A stretch of DNA of 64,000 nucleotides from Pedobacter cryoconitis (GCF_014200605.1 NZ_JACHCE010000011.1:62001-126000); one strand, 5' to 3'. Shown: positions 53,126 to 62,534, counted from the first letter of the stretch. The notes: generated by a model not told the origin, from the letters alone. Translations and numbers: made by a program.

Positions 53126-53839
53126 TATTGGTGAGTGATATTAAAATTTAAAATATAAGATTTCATACATTGGATGTCTTCCTTAAACGCTCTTTTTCAA
53201 GAATACAATAGTGAAATGGCAAAATACAGTTAAAGAAATACTGCAACTTATCATTTAAGTTCTGCAGTAGCTTTAAAAAATAATAGATAATCGGTTTATT
53301 GGACATGGTAATCGTAAGTTTTTGTTCAACGAAAATCTAAACAAAAACCGCGTCCGGAGAAACATTCAATGCAGCACTTTAAGGCTCTTTTCAGGGGAAC
53401 ACTTTGCTCTGGCAGAGGGGAGCATTTTAGAATGGTGAAGAGGGGTCATTTTGGTGTGTTTTATCCAGATTACCTCTTTTTTTGTGAGGTCAGCATGCGA
53501 TTAACAAACATCTTACCTGTTAAATTCCACAAGGGATTGCGTGGTTTTAGAATTTTTCTCCGGTACACATTTCAGGATGTTGTTTCTCAAAGTACATTAT
53601 GAAGCCTATTTCCGGTATTTTGTAGATCAGTTAAGAGATACTTATCGGTTTATCAATAAATAACCAAGCCTAATAAAGGAGCCAAAAGATTAAAGTTAAA
53701 ATTGTATTTTAAGGAAGTGATTTAGTTGATTTTGTCCTTCTAAATAGGATCAGACAGCTATGCCGTAATTATGCCGTAAACAAGTCGTAAAGAAAAATGG
53801 GGCCTTAGCATATCTTTATATTACCAAATAGTTACAGTT
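53126..53839. other. 714-bp intergenic stretch with decayed sequence
   Basis: No intact gene. Copy B of the dispersed repeat lies at 53322-53420, followed by short open frames with no credible start or family, such as one that ends LKVHYEAYFRYFVDQLRDTYRFINK at about 53662. Confidence 0.5.
53322..53420. repeat. degenerate dispersed repeat, copy B
   Basis: Matches 45755-45851. Its left end carries a small inverted repeat (GTTTTTGTT / AACAAAAAC) which copy A lacks. Confidence 0.55.
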
Positions 53840-54439
53840 ATGAAAAATACAGAAATGGCTCAAAAAATTAAGGATTTGCGTAGCCGTAAAGGTTTTAGTC
53901 AGGAGCAATTGGCTGAGACTGCTAATATTAACCTAAGAACCGTCCAGAGAATCGAAGCTGGTGAAACTGAACCAAGGGGTGATACATTGAAAAGAATAGC
54001 AAATGCGCTAAACGTTGCCCCAGATGAATTGATAGACTGGGCTGAACAGGATGACAAGGAATTTTTAGTGTTTCTAAATATATCAGCATTGTGTTTTATT
54101 GTATTTCCTTTGTTAGGAATTATCGTTCCGCTTGCTATCTGGATGTTAAAGAAAGACAAGATTAGAAATATTAACGAAACCGGAAAACGTCTTGTAAATT
54201 TTCAAATTACGTGGTGTTTAGTAGTATTCTTGTTATATGCACTTGTTTTAATTAGTGTGATGTTAAACGTGTCAATCCCACTTCCAAATCTTAGTGAACA
54301 TAGTAATGGGAGAGTGGAAATAATTATGATTATACCTGTATTTTATGTGATAAATGGAGTGATGATCCTAATCAATTGTATTAGATGTTACTATAGAAAA
54401 AAAGTATTCTACCAACCTGCCTTTAGATTTCTAAGATGA
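53840..54439 (+). CDS. XRE family helix-turn-helix protein with membrane domain
   Basis: 199 aa. The N-terminal XRE domain is MAQKIKDLRSRKGFSQEQLAETANINLRTVQRIEAGETEPRGDTLKRIANALNVAPDELIDW (about 6-66). After it come about three hydrophobic segments (73-95, 112-136, 163-184), the middle part PLAIWMLKKDKIRNINETGKRLVNFQITW resembling DUF4870-type membrane domains. A membrane-tethered transcription factor, target unknown. Followed by a very strong hairpin terminator. Confidence 0.82.
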   Translation: MKNTEMAQKIKDLRSRKGFSQEQLAETANINLRTVQRIEAGETEPRGDTLKRIANALNVAPDELIDWAEQDDKEFLVFLNISALCFIVFPLLGIIVPLAIWMLKKDKIRNINETGKRLVNFQITWCLVVFLLYALVLISVMLNVSIPLPNLSEHSNGRVEIIMIIPVFYVINGVMILINCIRCYYRKKVFYQPAFRFLR

Positions 54440-54440
54440 A

Positions 54441-54485
54441 ATTTATGCTGGGATTTTATTTACTATATAAAATCCCAGCATAAAT
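54441..54485. terminator. strong bidirectional terminator hairpin
   Basis: 19-base perfect arms ATTTATGCTGGGATTTTAT and the reverse complement, 7-base loop, 2 bases after the XRE gene stop. Confidence 0.75.
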
Positions 54486-54559
54486 GTTTCCTTTGCAACT
54501 AGTAATTATTCTATTCTAATAAATATTATTTTGCAGGAGTTTTAAAAGCAGTCATAGTA

Positions 54560-55354
54560 TCATTTACCTTCGGATGATCTTTTGAATTTTTCAATAAGAA
54601 TTTTCAGGTTTTCTTTATCTGGTACATCGACTTCTTTAAGTTCGAACGAATGCTTAAATTTTGTTTTTTTTTCGCTAACATTATTGATAAGATCAGCCTT
54701 TGGAATATGATTGAAAATTATGAGGGCTTTATAGAGATACATATTATCTGACCGCTTATCTTTGATCAGAAAGGAATAATCAAGAGGTTTTTTTCTAAAG
54801 TAAAAATAGGAGGAATCAGGATCTCTCTCTGACATCTTTCTGTTTGTAATTATTTCAGTCAGATAACCATTTTTATAATCTTTTATGACTTTAATAGAAT
54901 CTTTTCCTTTACCCCTTCCATAGTAAAAAAGAGATGGGAAATGCAAAAAGTCTTTGATTAATGAATCTAATGGATAGATTTTACCTGTCGAATCAGAGAT
55001 CGAATTATAACAAATGCCATTTTTTTGACCCTTTTTAGAAATGCAATATCGATAACGAATTTCAAGTGTTGCTGGCCTCATTGGATCAGGAACTTCTTGT
55101 CCTGAATTGTTTATTTTTACATAAGTATTAGTAACCTCGTAAGGCTCTCTTGATATTGTGTAATTATTTGAATAAATAAGATCAGGAGAGCGTGTAAATG
55201 TCATATGTTCCCCAGTTTTTTGTGGGACTTCCCAGGTACTTGTAATGTGAATAGCCTTAAAGTCTTTTAAATCATCATTCAATGTAAAGCTATTAAAACC
55301 TATATAAACAAAGACAAAAGGGACTATTAAGGCTATTTTAAGAAAGAACTTCAT
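54560..55354 (-). CDS. hypothetical exported protein
   Basis: 264 aa. The N-terminus MKFFLKIALIVPFVFVYIGFNSFTLNDD is a signal or anchor segment. The rest alternates strands and short helices and is rich in Lys, Tyr and Ser (EIRYRYCISKKGQKNGICYNSISDSTGKIYPLDSLIKDFLHFP; YFYFRKKPLDYSFLIKDKRSDNMYLYKALIIFNHIP). It lacks the signature that would place it in the GLPGLI family, though the size and style are similar. It follows the glycine-rich gene by 10 bp on the same strand, so the two probably form an operon. Confidence 0.6.
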   Translation of the reverse strand: MKFFLKIALIVPFVFVYIGFNSFTLNDDLKDFKAIHITSTWEVPQKTGEHMTFTRSPDLIYSNNYTISREPYEVTNTYVKINNSGQEVPDPMRPATLEIRYRYCISKKGQKNGICYNSISDSTGKIYPLDSLIKDFLHFPSLFYYGRGKGKDSIKVIKDYKNGYLTEIITNRKMSERDPDSSYFYFRKKPLDYSFLIKDKRSDNMYLYKALIIFNHIPKADLINNVSEKKTKFKHSFELKEVDVPDKENLKILIEKFKRSSEGK

Positions 55355-55364
55355 TTTTAATCAA

Positions 55365-55912
55365 TTATACGGTGAATGATTTGCTTGCAATTCCGTTAAG
55401 AGTAATATCTCCTTCAATAGGTAAACCAAAACAATAAGTAGTTCCCCTTATTTTAAAATTTAATGTCATCGTTGCTAAATGTGGACCAACAACAACGCCA
55501 TTTGGAGGTAATATATCAGTATAAGCTACTGTAAAACCACCAGTTGATCCTGTTAAATATACGTTTTGATGCGCGATAGATGTAAATTGCCAAACCCCAC
55601 TTACCAATTGCTGATAACCTGCATCTACGCTGTTAAATTGATAAGAATTGAACAAGCCTCTATAAGCTGTCCACGTATATGTTATATACCTGTTAGCTGA
55701 ATCTATATCGATACAGAAATATTAACTACTTGACCTGCAAGTGCAGCTTCCATTTCGTCAATGCAATTTTGGGTGCCACCGCCACCGCCTGGATTTCCAC
55801 CACCGCCACCACCAGGATCTCCGCCACCGCCTCCACCTCCGGGATCAGTAATAGACCCAAATAAAATTAAATGTGTTTTAGCCTTTTCCGAATTTATTTG
55901 TTTCTTTTTCAT
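55365..55912 (-). pseudogene. glycine-rich protein gene with a frameshift
   Basis: The first frame (MKKKQINSEKAKTHLILFGSITD…) passes through PGGGGGGGDPGGGGGGNPGGGGG and NCIDEMEAALAGQVVNISVS before a stop near 55703. The next frame resumes as IDIDSANRYITYTWTAYRGLFNSYQFNSVDAGYQQLVSGVWQFTSIAHQNVYLTGSTGGFTVAYTD… to 55365, with no break in protein-like composition. A single-base shift near 55705-55715 therefore splits one gene of about 182 codons. It could be a sequencing error or real decay. N-terminal hydrophobic signal is absent. I know no family; the Gly/Pro/Asp linker separates a short basic head from a beta-rich C-terminal part. Confidence 0.6.
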
Positions 55913-56350
55913 GATAATTTAAATTGGGTTATGCATTATTTATTCATGCTTGTCAATTCCTTATCCTTATTTAATTCAAGAGTTTCATTCTTGTGTTTTT
56001 TTTTGAAAACGAACTAAGTAATTGTATATCAAATATATAAAATTGAGCTTTCCTGAGCGAAGTCATTTGTCTCATTCTTGAAAGTGCGTATTACTAAATT
56101 GTTTTATAATGAAAATATAGGTTTCGAGATATTAAGAAATGGGTTAACATTGCTTTTAAATGACATACTATGTTGGTCTGAAATTTTAAAATTAAAATCT
56201 ATCACGTTTATTTGAAATTCGGTGAATAGAACATTGGGACTAATGTCTCCAATTCTATATCCTATTGTCCGTAAATTTATCTACCAGATTATTAAGATGA
56301 TAGCACCAGATGATTTACGAAATGTGATCTATGAAATTGAAGGATCTGAT
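55913..56350. other. 438-bp intergenic stretch
   Basis: Holds the promoter side of the glycine-rich gene and, at the right, a short frame (56222-56425) that overlaps the broken end of the integrase and shows no convincing family. Nothing else recognised. Confidence 0.4.
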
Positions 56351-57457
56351 TTACCAGAGGTGAAAAGAAACTCTGAAAGCAGTTACAGTTGTGGCAAAGG
56401 TGCGCTTTGCAATCCGGTTGCCTAGTGTTTTGACAACGTCTGAAAGGACATCAATTTCTGCCAGGTACTCGTTCATTTTCTGATTTGTGGAAACGGGTAA
56501 AGCTTTGTTATGATTAATACATAATGGATGATCTTTATACCTGTCCAGAATATCTCCGGCAAGTGGTAACAGAGGAACGGCCACTCTTGTACCTGTCTTT
56601 TTTCTATAACTGAATAACCACCTTTCACCGTCATTCCCTACACGAATATCTGATAATTTTAGCTTTTGTACGTCCGCATAAGATAGTCCCGTATAACAAC
56701 TGAACAGGAAAAAATCCCGTACCTGTGATAATCTAGCAGTAGTAAAACTTTTATCAGCAATCCTTTGTAGTTCATCTTTTGTAAGGTATTCCCGTTGGAC
56801 GAGTTTTTATTTTAACTTGTAGCCAAAGAAAGGATCGCTACTGATCCATTTATTTTTCATGCAGATGAGAACAATTTTCCCGAGATTTTTAAGGTGCTTA
56901 CTTGCCGTATTCGCTCCATTGTCCTTGGAGGTATGAAGATAGAAATCAAAGCCATCTATAAACTCATGGTCTATATGCCTGATGTTAAGGTCACTTTTCT
57001 GGTATTTATAAGACAGGTAATCTTTGACATGTCTTTCCAGTATCTCAAATCTTTTTGGCGTAACATTTGCATAATCTTCCTTTTCGACCAATTCCTCCAT
57101 GTTTTTGTTGTGGATTTTGATAGCCTTGCATATAGTATGCATTTTTTCTGCTTTACCCATGTACTTGCTTTTAATCGCCTCGGAGGTAATTTCTGCATCT
57201 TGCCCGCAAAGTAGGGTGTGGGAGTTAGTAACCCTGGCTTTCATCTTGTCCAGATAAGTATTAAAGGTTTTGGTATCTTCCTTAGTGCCTGTCATGTGTC
57301 CCGCCTTGGTGTTCTACAATTCAGGTTCGCAATCCCTGCTGGTCGCAAGTTCTGCGCGTTTTCCGTCAACGGTGATTCTTAAATAAACAGGAACAGCACC
57401 TTTAATGTAATTCTTTGGCTTTTTCAGGTAGAAAAGCAGACTGAAACTCGTTTTCAT
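56351..57457 (-). pseudogene. tyrosine-recombinase integrase, two nonsense codons and truncated
   Basis: From ATG at 57455-57457 the frame reads MKTSFSLLFYLKKPKNYIKGAVPVYLRITVDGKRAELATSRDCEPEL, then TAG (57314-57316), then NTKAGHMTGTKEDTKTFNTYLDKMKARV… through the SAM-like core domain (HVKDYLSYKYQKSDLNIRHIDHEFIDGFDFYLHTSKDN). After a TAA (56807-56809) the catalytic domain continues LVQREYLTKDELQRIADKSF…FFLFSCYTGLSYADVQKLKLSDI with the first catalytic Arg region replaced by the usual Bacteroidota CYTGLSYADV form. The frame ends VVKTLGNRIAKRTFATTVT and breaks off, losing the remaining catalytic His/Arg/Tyr part. No frameshift is needed. It lies 245 bp from tRNA-Lys. Confidence 0.85.
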
Positions 57458-57645
57458 AATAAAGATTTAAGGTTAACAAAGTTAGCCTTGCAGTCTAAGC
57501 GAATCAAGTCGTTCAATGATTGAACTTTCTGTAAATCAGAAGATTGTATTCAATTCGGTGAGTTTTGTACTCCCTGAAATTACTCACCGAATCACTCAAT
57601 TTTATATGTGATTTAATGTGTGTTTTTGGGTTTTCCAGTAAACAA

Positions 57646-57678
57646 AAAAGCTTGCAATCATGTGATTTGCAAGCTTTT
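57646..57678 (-). terminator. terminator of the tRNA-Lys gene
   Basis: 12-base arms AAAAGCTTGCAA / TTGCAAGCTTTT with a 9-base loop, located 25 bases past the tRNA 3' end on its transcribed strand. Close relative of the hairpin at 32649-32687. Confidence 0.7.
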
Positions 57679-57702
57679 ACGTAGTTTTTATACTATTCTT
57701 TG

Positions 57703-57775
57703 TGATCCCGCTGGGATTCGAACCCAGGACCACTACATTAAAAGTGTAATGCTCTACCAGCTGAGCTACGGAATC
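57703..57775 (-). tRNA. tRNA-Lys (anticodon TTT)
   Basis: 73 nt on the minus strand. Acceptor GATTCCG pairs with CGGGATC (one G-T), and the D-arm is GCTC…GAGC. The anticodon stem-loop is CTACA…, containing CACTTTTAATG with anticodon TTT. The T-arm contains GGTTCGAATCC. The discriminator base is A and CCA is not encoded. An integrase pseudogene lies 245 bp downstream, consistent with a tRNA-associated integration site, though no duplicated tRNA 3' end was found. Confidence 0.95.
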
Positions 57776-57940
57776 ATTATTCTTTTCAGAACAATACTCT
57801 AAGCGTTTCCGTTTAAAGTGATGCAAATATAGGGCTAGCATACGTATAGTGCAAATAAATATTGTGCTTATCCTATAGTAGCCTGATTCTAAGCCTGATT
57901 AATTGCATTTAAGGTTAAAAAACTGTTAAATTAAGGTGAT

Positions 57941-57972
57941 AAAGGAGGTTTTAACAATGAAAAACCTCCTTT
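57941..57972. terminator. hairpin after the OPT gene
   Basis: 12-base arms AAAGGAGGTTTT / AAAACCTCCTTT with an 8-base loop, just beyond the OPT stop on the minus strand. T-tract weak. Confidence 0.55.
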
Positions 57973-57980
57973 AACCTCAT

Positions 57981-60047
57981 CTATTTTATGATGTCTTCTG
58001 CTTCATTTTTCTTTTTTGAGATGTTATATAAAACAAATCCCATGAAAAGGAAGATTAAAACACCTAGCAATTCATAACCACCAGCTCCAAACCAGCGGGT
58101 AAATAAAGGCTGAACATCAACTTTACTCAAATTACTTCTTACAGAAGGAATAACCATCAGAATAGCGACGACAACTCCTGCCAGTGCACCACCCGCAACC
58201 AATCCTGTTGCAAAGAGGTTTCCAGGACCTAATTCTTCTTCCTCTGGGGTTTTTACTTTTTTCCTTTCTTTCCAGTCCACAATTCCTTTAATCGCACCAC
58301 CAACAAAAATTGGAAGGGTAGTAGATAAAGGTAAATAAGCACCTACAGCAAATGATAATGCATTGATACCACATAACTCTATGGTAATAGCAATAAATAC
58401 ACCGACTAATACATATTGCCAGTCCAGGTTAAAAGAAAGCATACCCTTGATTAAAGTAGCCATTAAAGTAGCTTGTGGTGCAGAATATAGTTCAGTACCA
58501 ATCGCATGTTTAATTCCCTGAGCAAGCATTTCGGGAGTAGGCGTATCCAAAATACGAACCGTAAGACCAATTACGATAGAGGAAACAATAACACCTATGA
58601 ATAAAGCAATTTGCTGATATCTTGGTGTTGCTCCAATAATATAACCTGTTTTTAGATCCTGGGAAGTTGCACCTGCATTAGCTGCTGCAATACAAATCAT
58701 ACCACCCACAACCAATGCCATAGGTTCATACACTTTTCCTGTCCAGCCCACAGCAATGAAAACAAGACAGGTTCCCATAATTGTTGCAATGGTCATTCCT
58801 GAAATGGGATTGTTACTTGATCCAATCAGACCTACAATACGGCTTGATACTGTAACAAAGAATGCACCAAACATGACTACAAGTACTCCAATCAGTAAAT
58901 TACTCAAAATCCCATTGCTTGGAATTTGTGGTAAAACAGCAACCAGTATAATCAGTGCCAAACTACCAACACCAACAACTTTAAGGGAAAGATCACGGTC
59001 TGTTCTTTTGGTATCTGCTACTGTTTTGCCTTCTTTTATAGAGCCAAGGCTGTCTTTAAATGAAGATATAATCGTTGGTATAGTTTTTAATAAAGTAATA
59101 AACCCTCCGGCTGCAACGGCTCCAGCTCCGATTTGTTTCACGTAAGCCTGATAAATTGCCAGTGGATAATCTGAGAAAGTTTTTGTGATTGGGTCCCAGC
59201 CTACAGAACCGCCAGCTTTGGTGATATCAGCAAGTAATCCTAGTTTCACTAGCTGATGAGCGGCCAGTGAAGGATCAATCAGTGTCGCTAATAAGGGGAT
59301 AAGCCCTAGCCAGGCCAGTACACCACCCGCAACTAATACCCCGGCAATTTTTGGACCGATAATATAACCAACCCCCATATATTCAGGTGTGATCTCTCCG
59401 CTAACCTGTGCAGAAGGCAGAAATTTGTTAGCCTTTGTAGTTACCCAGGTCGGAGCTTCTGAAATTACGTGGAACACTTTCTGCATTAAGGCATAAATCA
59501 TCGCGAAACCTAAGCCCCAAAAGGCTGTTCTGGCAAATGATCCACCTCTTTCACCAGCTTTTAGGACTGATGCACAGGCTGTGCCTTCGGGATAAGGAAG
59601 GGTGTCATGTTCTTTAACAATCAATGATCTGCGCAGAGGAATCATCATCATGGTTCCTAAAACCCCTCCAAGAATTGCCAGGATAAGAATGGTCATGTAG
59701 TTGAAAAATGCTTCTCCTGAGCTTTGTCCACCAATATCAGTACTTAGGAATAAAAAGCCCGGAAGTGTAAATACGACTCCGGCAGCAATTGATTCACCAG
59801 CCGATCCGGTAGTCTGAATAATATTATTCTCCAGGATGGTTGTTTTAAAAAACTTTTTGCCCAGCGTAATAGCCAGTACGGCAATAGGTATTGATGCTGA
59901 GACGGTTAATCCTGCTTTTAATGCGAGATAAACAGTGGCGGCACCAAATATGATCCCGGCTATACATCCCAGTAAAATGGACTTAATTGTAAATTCTGCT
60001 ACATTACTTTCTGCAGGTATGAAAGGCTTAAAATCTTCTTTAATCAT
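57981..60047 (-). CDS. OPT family oligopeptide transporter
   Basis: About 688 aa from the ATG at 60045-60047 (MIKEDFKPFIPAESNVAEFTIKSILLGCIAGIIFGAATVYLALKAGLTVSASIPIAVLAI). The frame extends upstream to 60161, but that leader (MSNKVSIKTAYHAKKNG…) is not family-like and would run into the divergent promoter. About 15-16 membrane segments are expected; family motifs include NIIQTTGSAGESIAAGVVFTLPGFLF, PYPEGTACASVLKAGERGGSF and SNNPISGMTIATIMG. Inner-membrane importer of peptides or metal chelates. Confidence 0.92.
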   Translation of the reverse strand: MIKEDFKPFIPAESNVAEFTIKSILLGCIAGIIFGAATVYLALKAGLTVSASIPIAVLAITLGKKFFKTTILENNIIQTTGSAGESIAAGVVFTLPGFLFLSTDIGGQSSGEAFFNYMTILILAILGGVLGTMMMIPLRRSLIVKEHDTLPYPEGTACASVLKAGERGGSFARTAFWGLGFAMIYALMQKVFHVISEAPTWVTTKANKFLPSAQVSGEITPEYMGVGYIIGPKIAGVLVAGGVLAWLGLIPLLATLIDPSLAAHQLVKLGLLADITKAGGSVGWDPITKTFSDYPLAIYQAYVKQIGAGAVAAGGFITLLKTIPTIISSFKDSLGSIKEGKTVADTKRTDRDLSLKVVGVGSLALIILVAVLPQIPSNGILSNLLIGVLVVMFGAFFVTVSSRIVGLIGSSNNPISGMTIATIMGTCLVFIAVGWTGKVYEPMALVVGGMICIAAANAGATSQDLKTGYIIGATPRYQQIALFIGVIVSSIVIGLTVRILDTPTPEMLAQGIKHAIGTELYSAPQATLMATLIKGMLSFNLDWQYVLVGVFIAITIELCGINALSFAVGAYLPLSTTLPIFVGGAIKGIVDWKERKKVKTPEEEELGPGNLFATGLVAGGALAGVVVAILMVIPSVRSNLSKVDVQPLFTRWFGAGGYELLGVLIFLFMGFVLYNISKKKNEAEDIIK

Positions 60048-60145
60048 TATAAAAAAATATGCTTTAAAGATATCTTTTTTTGCCCAGCTAACAAGACGAA
60101 AGGTGAATAAACCGTTCTTTTTAGCATGATAAGCTGTTTTTATGC

Positions 60146-60153
60146 TAACTTTG
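60146..60153 (+). promoter_or_regulatory. -7 box TAACTTTG immediately before the SH3-protein gene
   Basis: Exact TAnnTTTG match ending 7 bases before the ATG at 60160. Transcription would begin at or near the start codon, implying a leaderless or very short-leader mRNA. No clear -33 element. Confidence 0.4.
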
Positions 60154-60159
60154 TTACTC

Positions 60160-61017
60160 ATGAGAAATTTGTTAATCCTATTTTTTCTGTTTATAGCTTA
60201 TGCTGCAAAGGCACAGATAAAATCATTCTATAACTGGAAAGGAAACGCCCTTTCTTTATATGCAAGCCCCTCTGCAAGCAGTAAAGTTCTGATCAGTATT
60301 CCTAAGGGAGAGACCGTGCAAAAGGTTAATGAGATTAAAGGCCTGCCTGCTTTCAATGTCGTGCTGAGTTATTATGGCAGTAAAGGAATTCCTGAAAGAG
60401 GAGATGTATATGGTTATGGCGGAACTTTTTATACGATGAAAGGAAATTGGGTAAAGGTGAATTTTCAGGGTAAGACAGGATATGTTCCTGAACTTTTCTT
60501 GTCCCACCTGGCCGATTTACAAGTGCATAAAGTCAAGAGTAATGAGTTTGGAGATCTGAGTGCTGATTATATGTCAGCATTATTTGGCCGTCCTGTATCA
60601 GTACATAAAAAAGAATTACCAAAAGCAAGTGCGGATGAAATTAATTACGAGAAGACTTACCGTTACAAGAATGGTAACTACCTGCTGGTATCCATCAGCT
60701 ATTTTGAAAAAGATGGGCCAGGCGGTGAAAAATATACGTACTATTTGAAAGGGCTAAAAAAACATGAAGCCATATTGTTATTACTAAAATTAACCTCGTT
60801 TAATAATTTCATGGCCGATAATGTTGAAACTATTAAAAAAAGAGCGATCACAAATAGTTTGTACGACCAGTTTACCTGGTGGTACAATAATGGCGATAAG
60901 CAAGAACAGAACACAGACCTTGAATTTTTTTATAATCAGGAAGGCGGTTCATCAATGGTTACACTTAAAGAAACAAAAGAGGGTGTAATTATTTCTTTTG
61001 GTTATGGCGGATGTTAG
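60160..61017 (+). CDS. exported SH3-domain protein
   Basis: 285 aa from ATG 60160 (MRNLLILFFLFIAYAAKAQ signal peptide). The bacterial SH3 domain lies at about 20-115: LSLYASPSASSKVLISIPKGETVQKVNEIKG…, closing with GNWVKVNFQGKTGYVPELFLS. The remainder (about 115-285) is alpha/beta with no recognised catalytic motif and ends VIISFGYGGC. Periplasmic or surface; may bind peptidoglycan. Divergent from OPT and followed 40 bp later by another exported protein on the same strand. Confidence 0.8.
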   Translation: MRNLLILFFLFIAYAAKAQIKSFYNWKGNALSLYASPSASSKVLISIPKGETVQKVNEIKGLPAFNVVLSYYGSKGIPERGDVYGYGGTFYTMKGNWVKVNFQGKTGYVPELFLSHLADLQVHKVKSNEFGDLSADYMSALFGRPVSVHKKELPKASADEINYEKTYRYKNGNYLLVSISYFEKDGPGGEKYTYYLKGLKKHEAILLLLKLTSFNNFMADNVETIKKRAITNSLYDQFTWWYNNGDKQEQNTDLEFFYNQEGGSSMVTLKETKEGVIISFGYGGC

Positions 61018-61057
61018 TATTCACTGAGATTGCAATAAAATTATTATTTTGTTGTCT

Positions 61058-62491
61058 ATGAAGAAGTATTCAACTCTTTCTGGACTTGCTTTGACGCTGA
61101 TTATGCTGTTTATTACCTGTGGTATAAAAGCACAGATCAAAAAACAAAGTAGTAATCCTATCAATAAATGGGCATGCAGAAGCTGCGATACGTTAATACT
61201 AAAACCCGGTAAACCAATATTCATATTCTATAATATACCGGCAATTTTAAGCGATGATGAGTTTCGTCATGTGCAGCAATTGAAAGAAAGTGATTTGGAC
61301 GGCTCTATTGATTATAAGTTCGAATTATCTGCGTTATCTTATGCGCAAAGAGAGTGGGATGAACTTCATCTGCACTTCCCCAAAGAGAAATTTAATTACA
61401 AATATCTTTTCAGGCATACTTATATCAAAGTAATCAATCATGCTGCTGAGGTTATCAATATGCTGACATTACCTGATGATTATAAGGGATTTATATACTG
61501 GGGAGGTAAAGCGGGGGATAAGGTTGTAAAAAGTGATAAAATGTATCAGTTAACAGAACTTGTTGCTCAACAAAGAAAAGTCAAATCCCGTTCTGGCTAT
61601 ATGATTAAAAATGAACAGGACTCTATCGCAATTGCACGTTATAAAAGCACTTTTAAGCCATCGCCCGAAGCGGCAAAACTAGCTATGTATCTTGCTGTGG
61701 ATTTGAATTTTAAAGAGCATGATCTTCCTTTGCAGCTGTTTGATCTTAAGGGTGTTAAAGAGATGAAGTTAATGAGTGATAGTCATAACTATAGAAATCT
61801 TATCTTAGATTTCAACGATAAGGGGCAGGTTGTTAAAATGCTGAATGCCCTGGGGACTGTTTTTATTGAATACAAAGATGATGCACCATATCTATTTAAA
61901 GATAATGCTGCTCAATTTCAGGAGTTTAGCTATTCGGGAGATACTGTTTTCGTCGTCAATAAATGGAATCATAAGATGGACCGCTATACAATGGCCGGGG
62001 ATTTCTATTTTAAGACAAAGTCTTATTTACTTTATGAACCAGTTCCATTCAGAAAGGAATTGATTTTAAGTGAAAATGAACTAAGCAAGCAAAAAAATGG
62101 TAGTGCAGAACTTGTACTGCAAGCCAACAATCCTAATGGGGATATTCTGGATATGCTGAATAGTCCATCTGTAAATGAAGAATCTGAGCAATTACTTACC
62201 GCTGTGAGTTCAACAAAATGGGGGTTGCCAATTACGCTGAAATATAAAACTTACTATGATTCTAAACTCACCGAATTGATTGAAGAACAGTTTGCAGATC
62301 CTAAAGGGAATTTAATTTTGGACAAAATAATAGATGGGATCAGGCGTCGCTATATCTTTAAAATGAAGGATGGCAGGCCAGTAAGTCTCTCTGTTAAAAC
62401 ACAAATTCTCTCGGATGATGGAAAAACAGTTTTAAGTGATTCGAAAAAGATTAAGACACAAGTAGTCAATTTCAGTTATCAATATTTTTGA
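61058..62491 (+). CDS. hypothetical exported protein
   Basis: 477 aa from ATG 61058 (signal peptide MKKYSTLSGLALTLIMLFITCGIKAQ). A pair of cysteines in WACRSCDTL sits near residue 45. The middle contains long charged helices (EWDELHLHFPKEKFNYKYLFRHTYIKV) and a beta-rich C-terminal half (LLTAVSSTKWGLPITLKYKTYYDSKLTELIEEQFADPKGN). I do not recognise the family. Same strand and 40 bp from the SH3 protein, so possibly one operon. Ends in a convergent terminator. Confidence 0.65.
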   Translation: MKKYSTLSGLALTLIMLFITCGIKAQIKKQSSNPINKWACRSCDTLILKPGKPIFIFYNIPAILSDDEFRHVQQLKESDLDGSIDYKFELSALSYAQREWDELHLHFPKEKFNYKYLFRHTYIKVINHAAEVINMLTLPDDYKGFIYWGGKAGDKVVKSDKMYQLTELVAQQRKVKSRSGYMIKNEQDSIAIARYKSTFKPSPEAAKLAMYLAVDLNFKEHDLPLQLFDLKGVKEMKLMSDSHNYRNLILDFNDKGQVVKMLNALGTVFIEYKDDAPYLFKDNAAQFQEFSYSGDTVFVVNKWNHKMDRYTMAGDFYFKTKSYLLYEPVPFRKELILSENELSKQKNGSAELVLQANNPNGDILDMLNSPSVNEESEQLLTAVSSTKWGLPITLKYKTYYDSKLTELIEEQFADPKGNLILDKIIDGIRRRYIFKMKDGRPVSLSVKTQILSDDGKTVLSDSKKIKTQVVNFSYQYF

Positions 62492-62492
62492 G

Positions 62493-62523
62493 GGTTAAAC
62501 AGGTGCTTAGCACCTGTTTAACC
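62493..62523. terminator. bidirectional terminator hairpin
   Basis: 15-base perfect arms GGTTAAACAGGTGCT / AGCACCTGTTTAACC with a one-base centre, between convergent stops at 62491 and 62535. Confidence 0.7.
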
Positions 62524-62534
62524 TGATTTTAAAG

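Noticed and set aside
53369..53602. 77-codon frame in the 53 kb gap
   Set aside because: It starts inside the dispersed repeat and the translation is not conserved with copy A.
56222..56425. 67-codon frame at the broken end of the integrase
   Set aside because: The right part is antisense to integrase sequence and the left part shows no recognised family.
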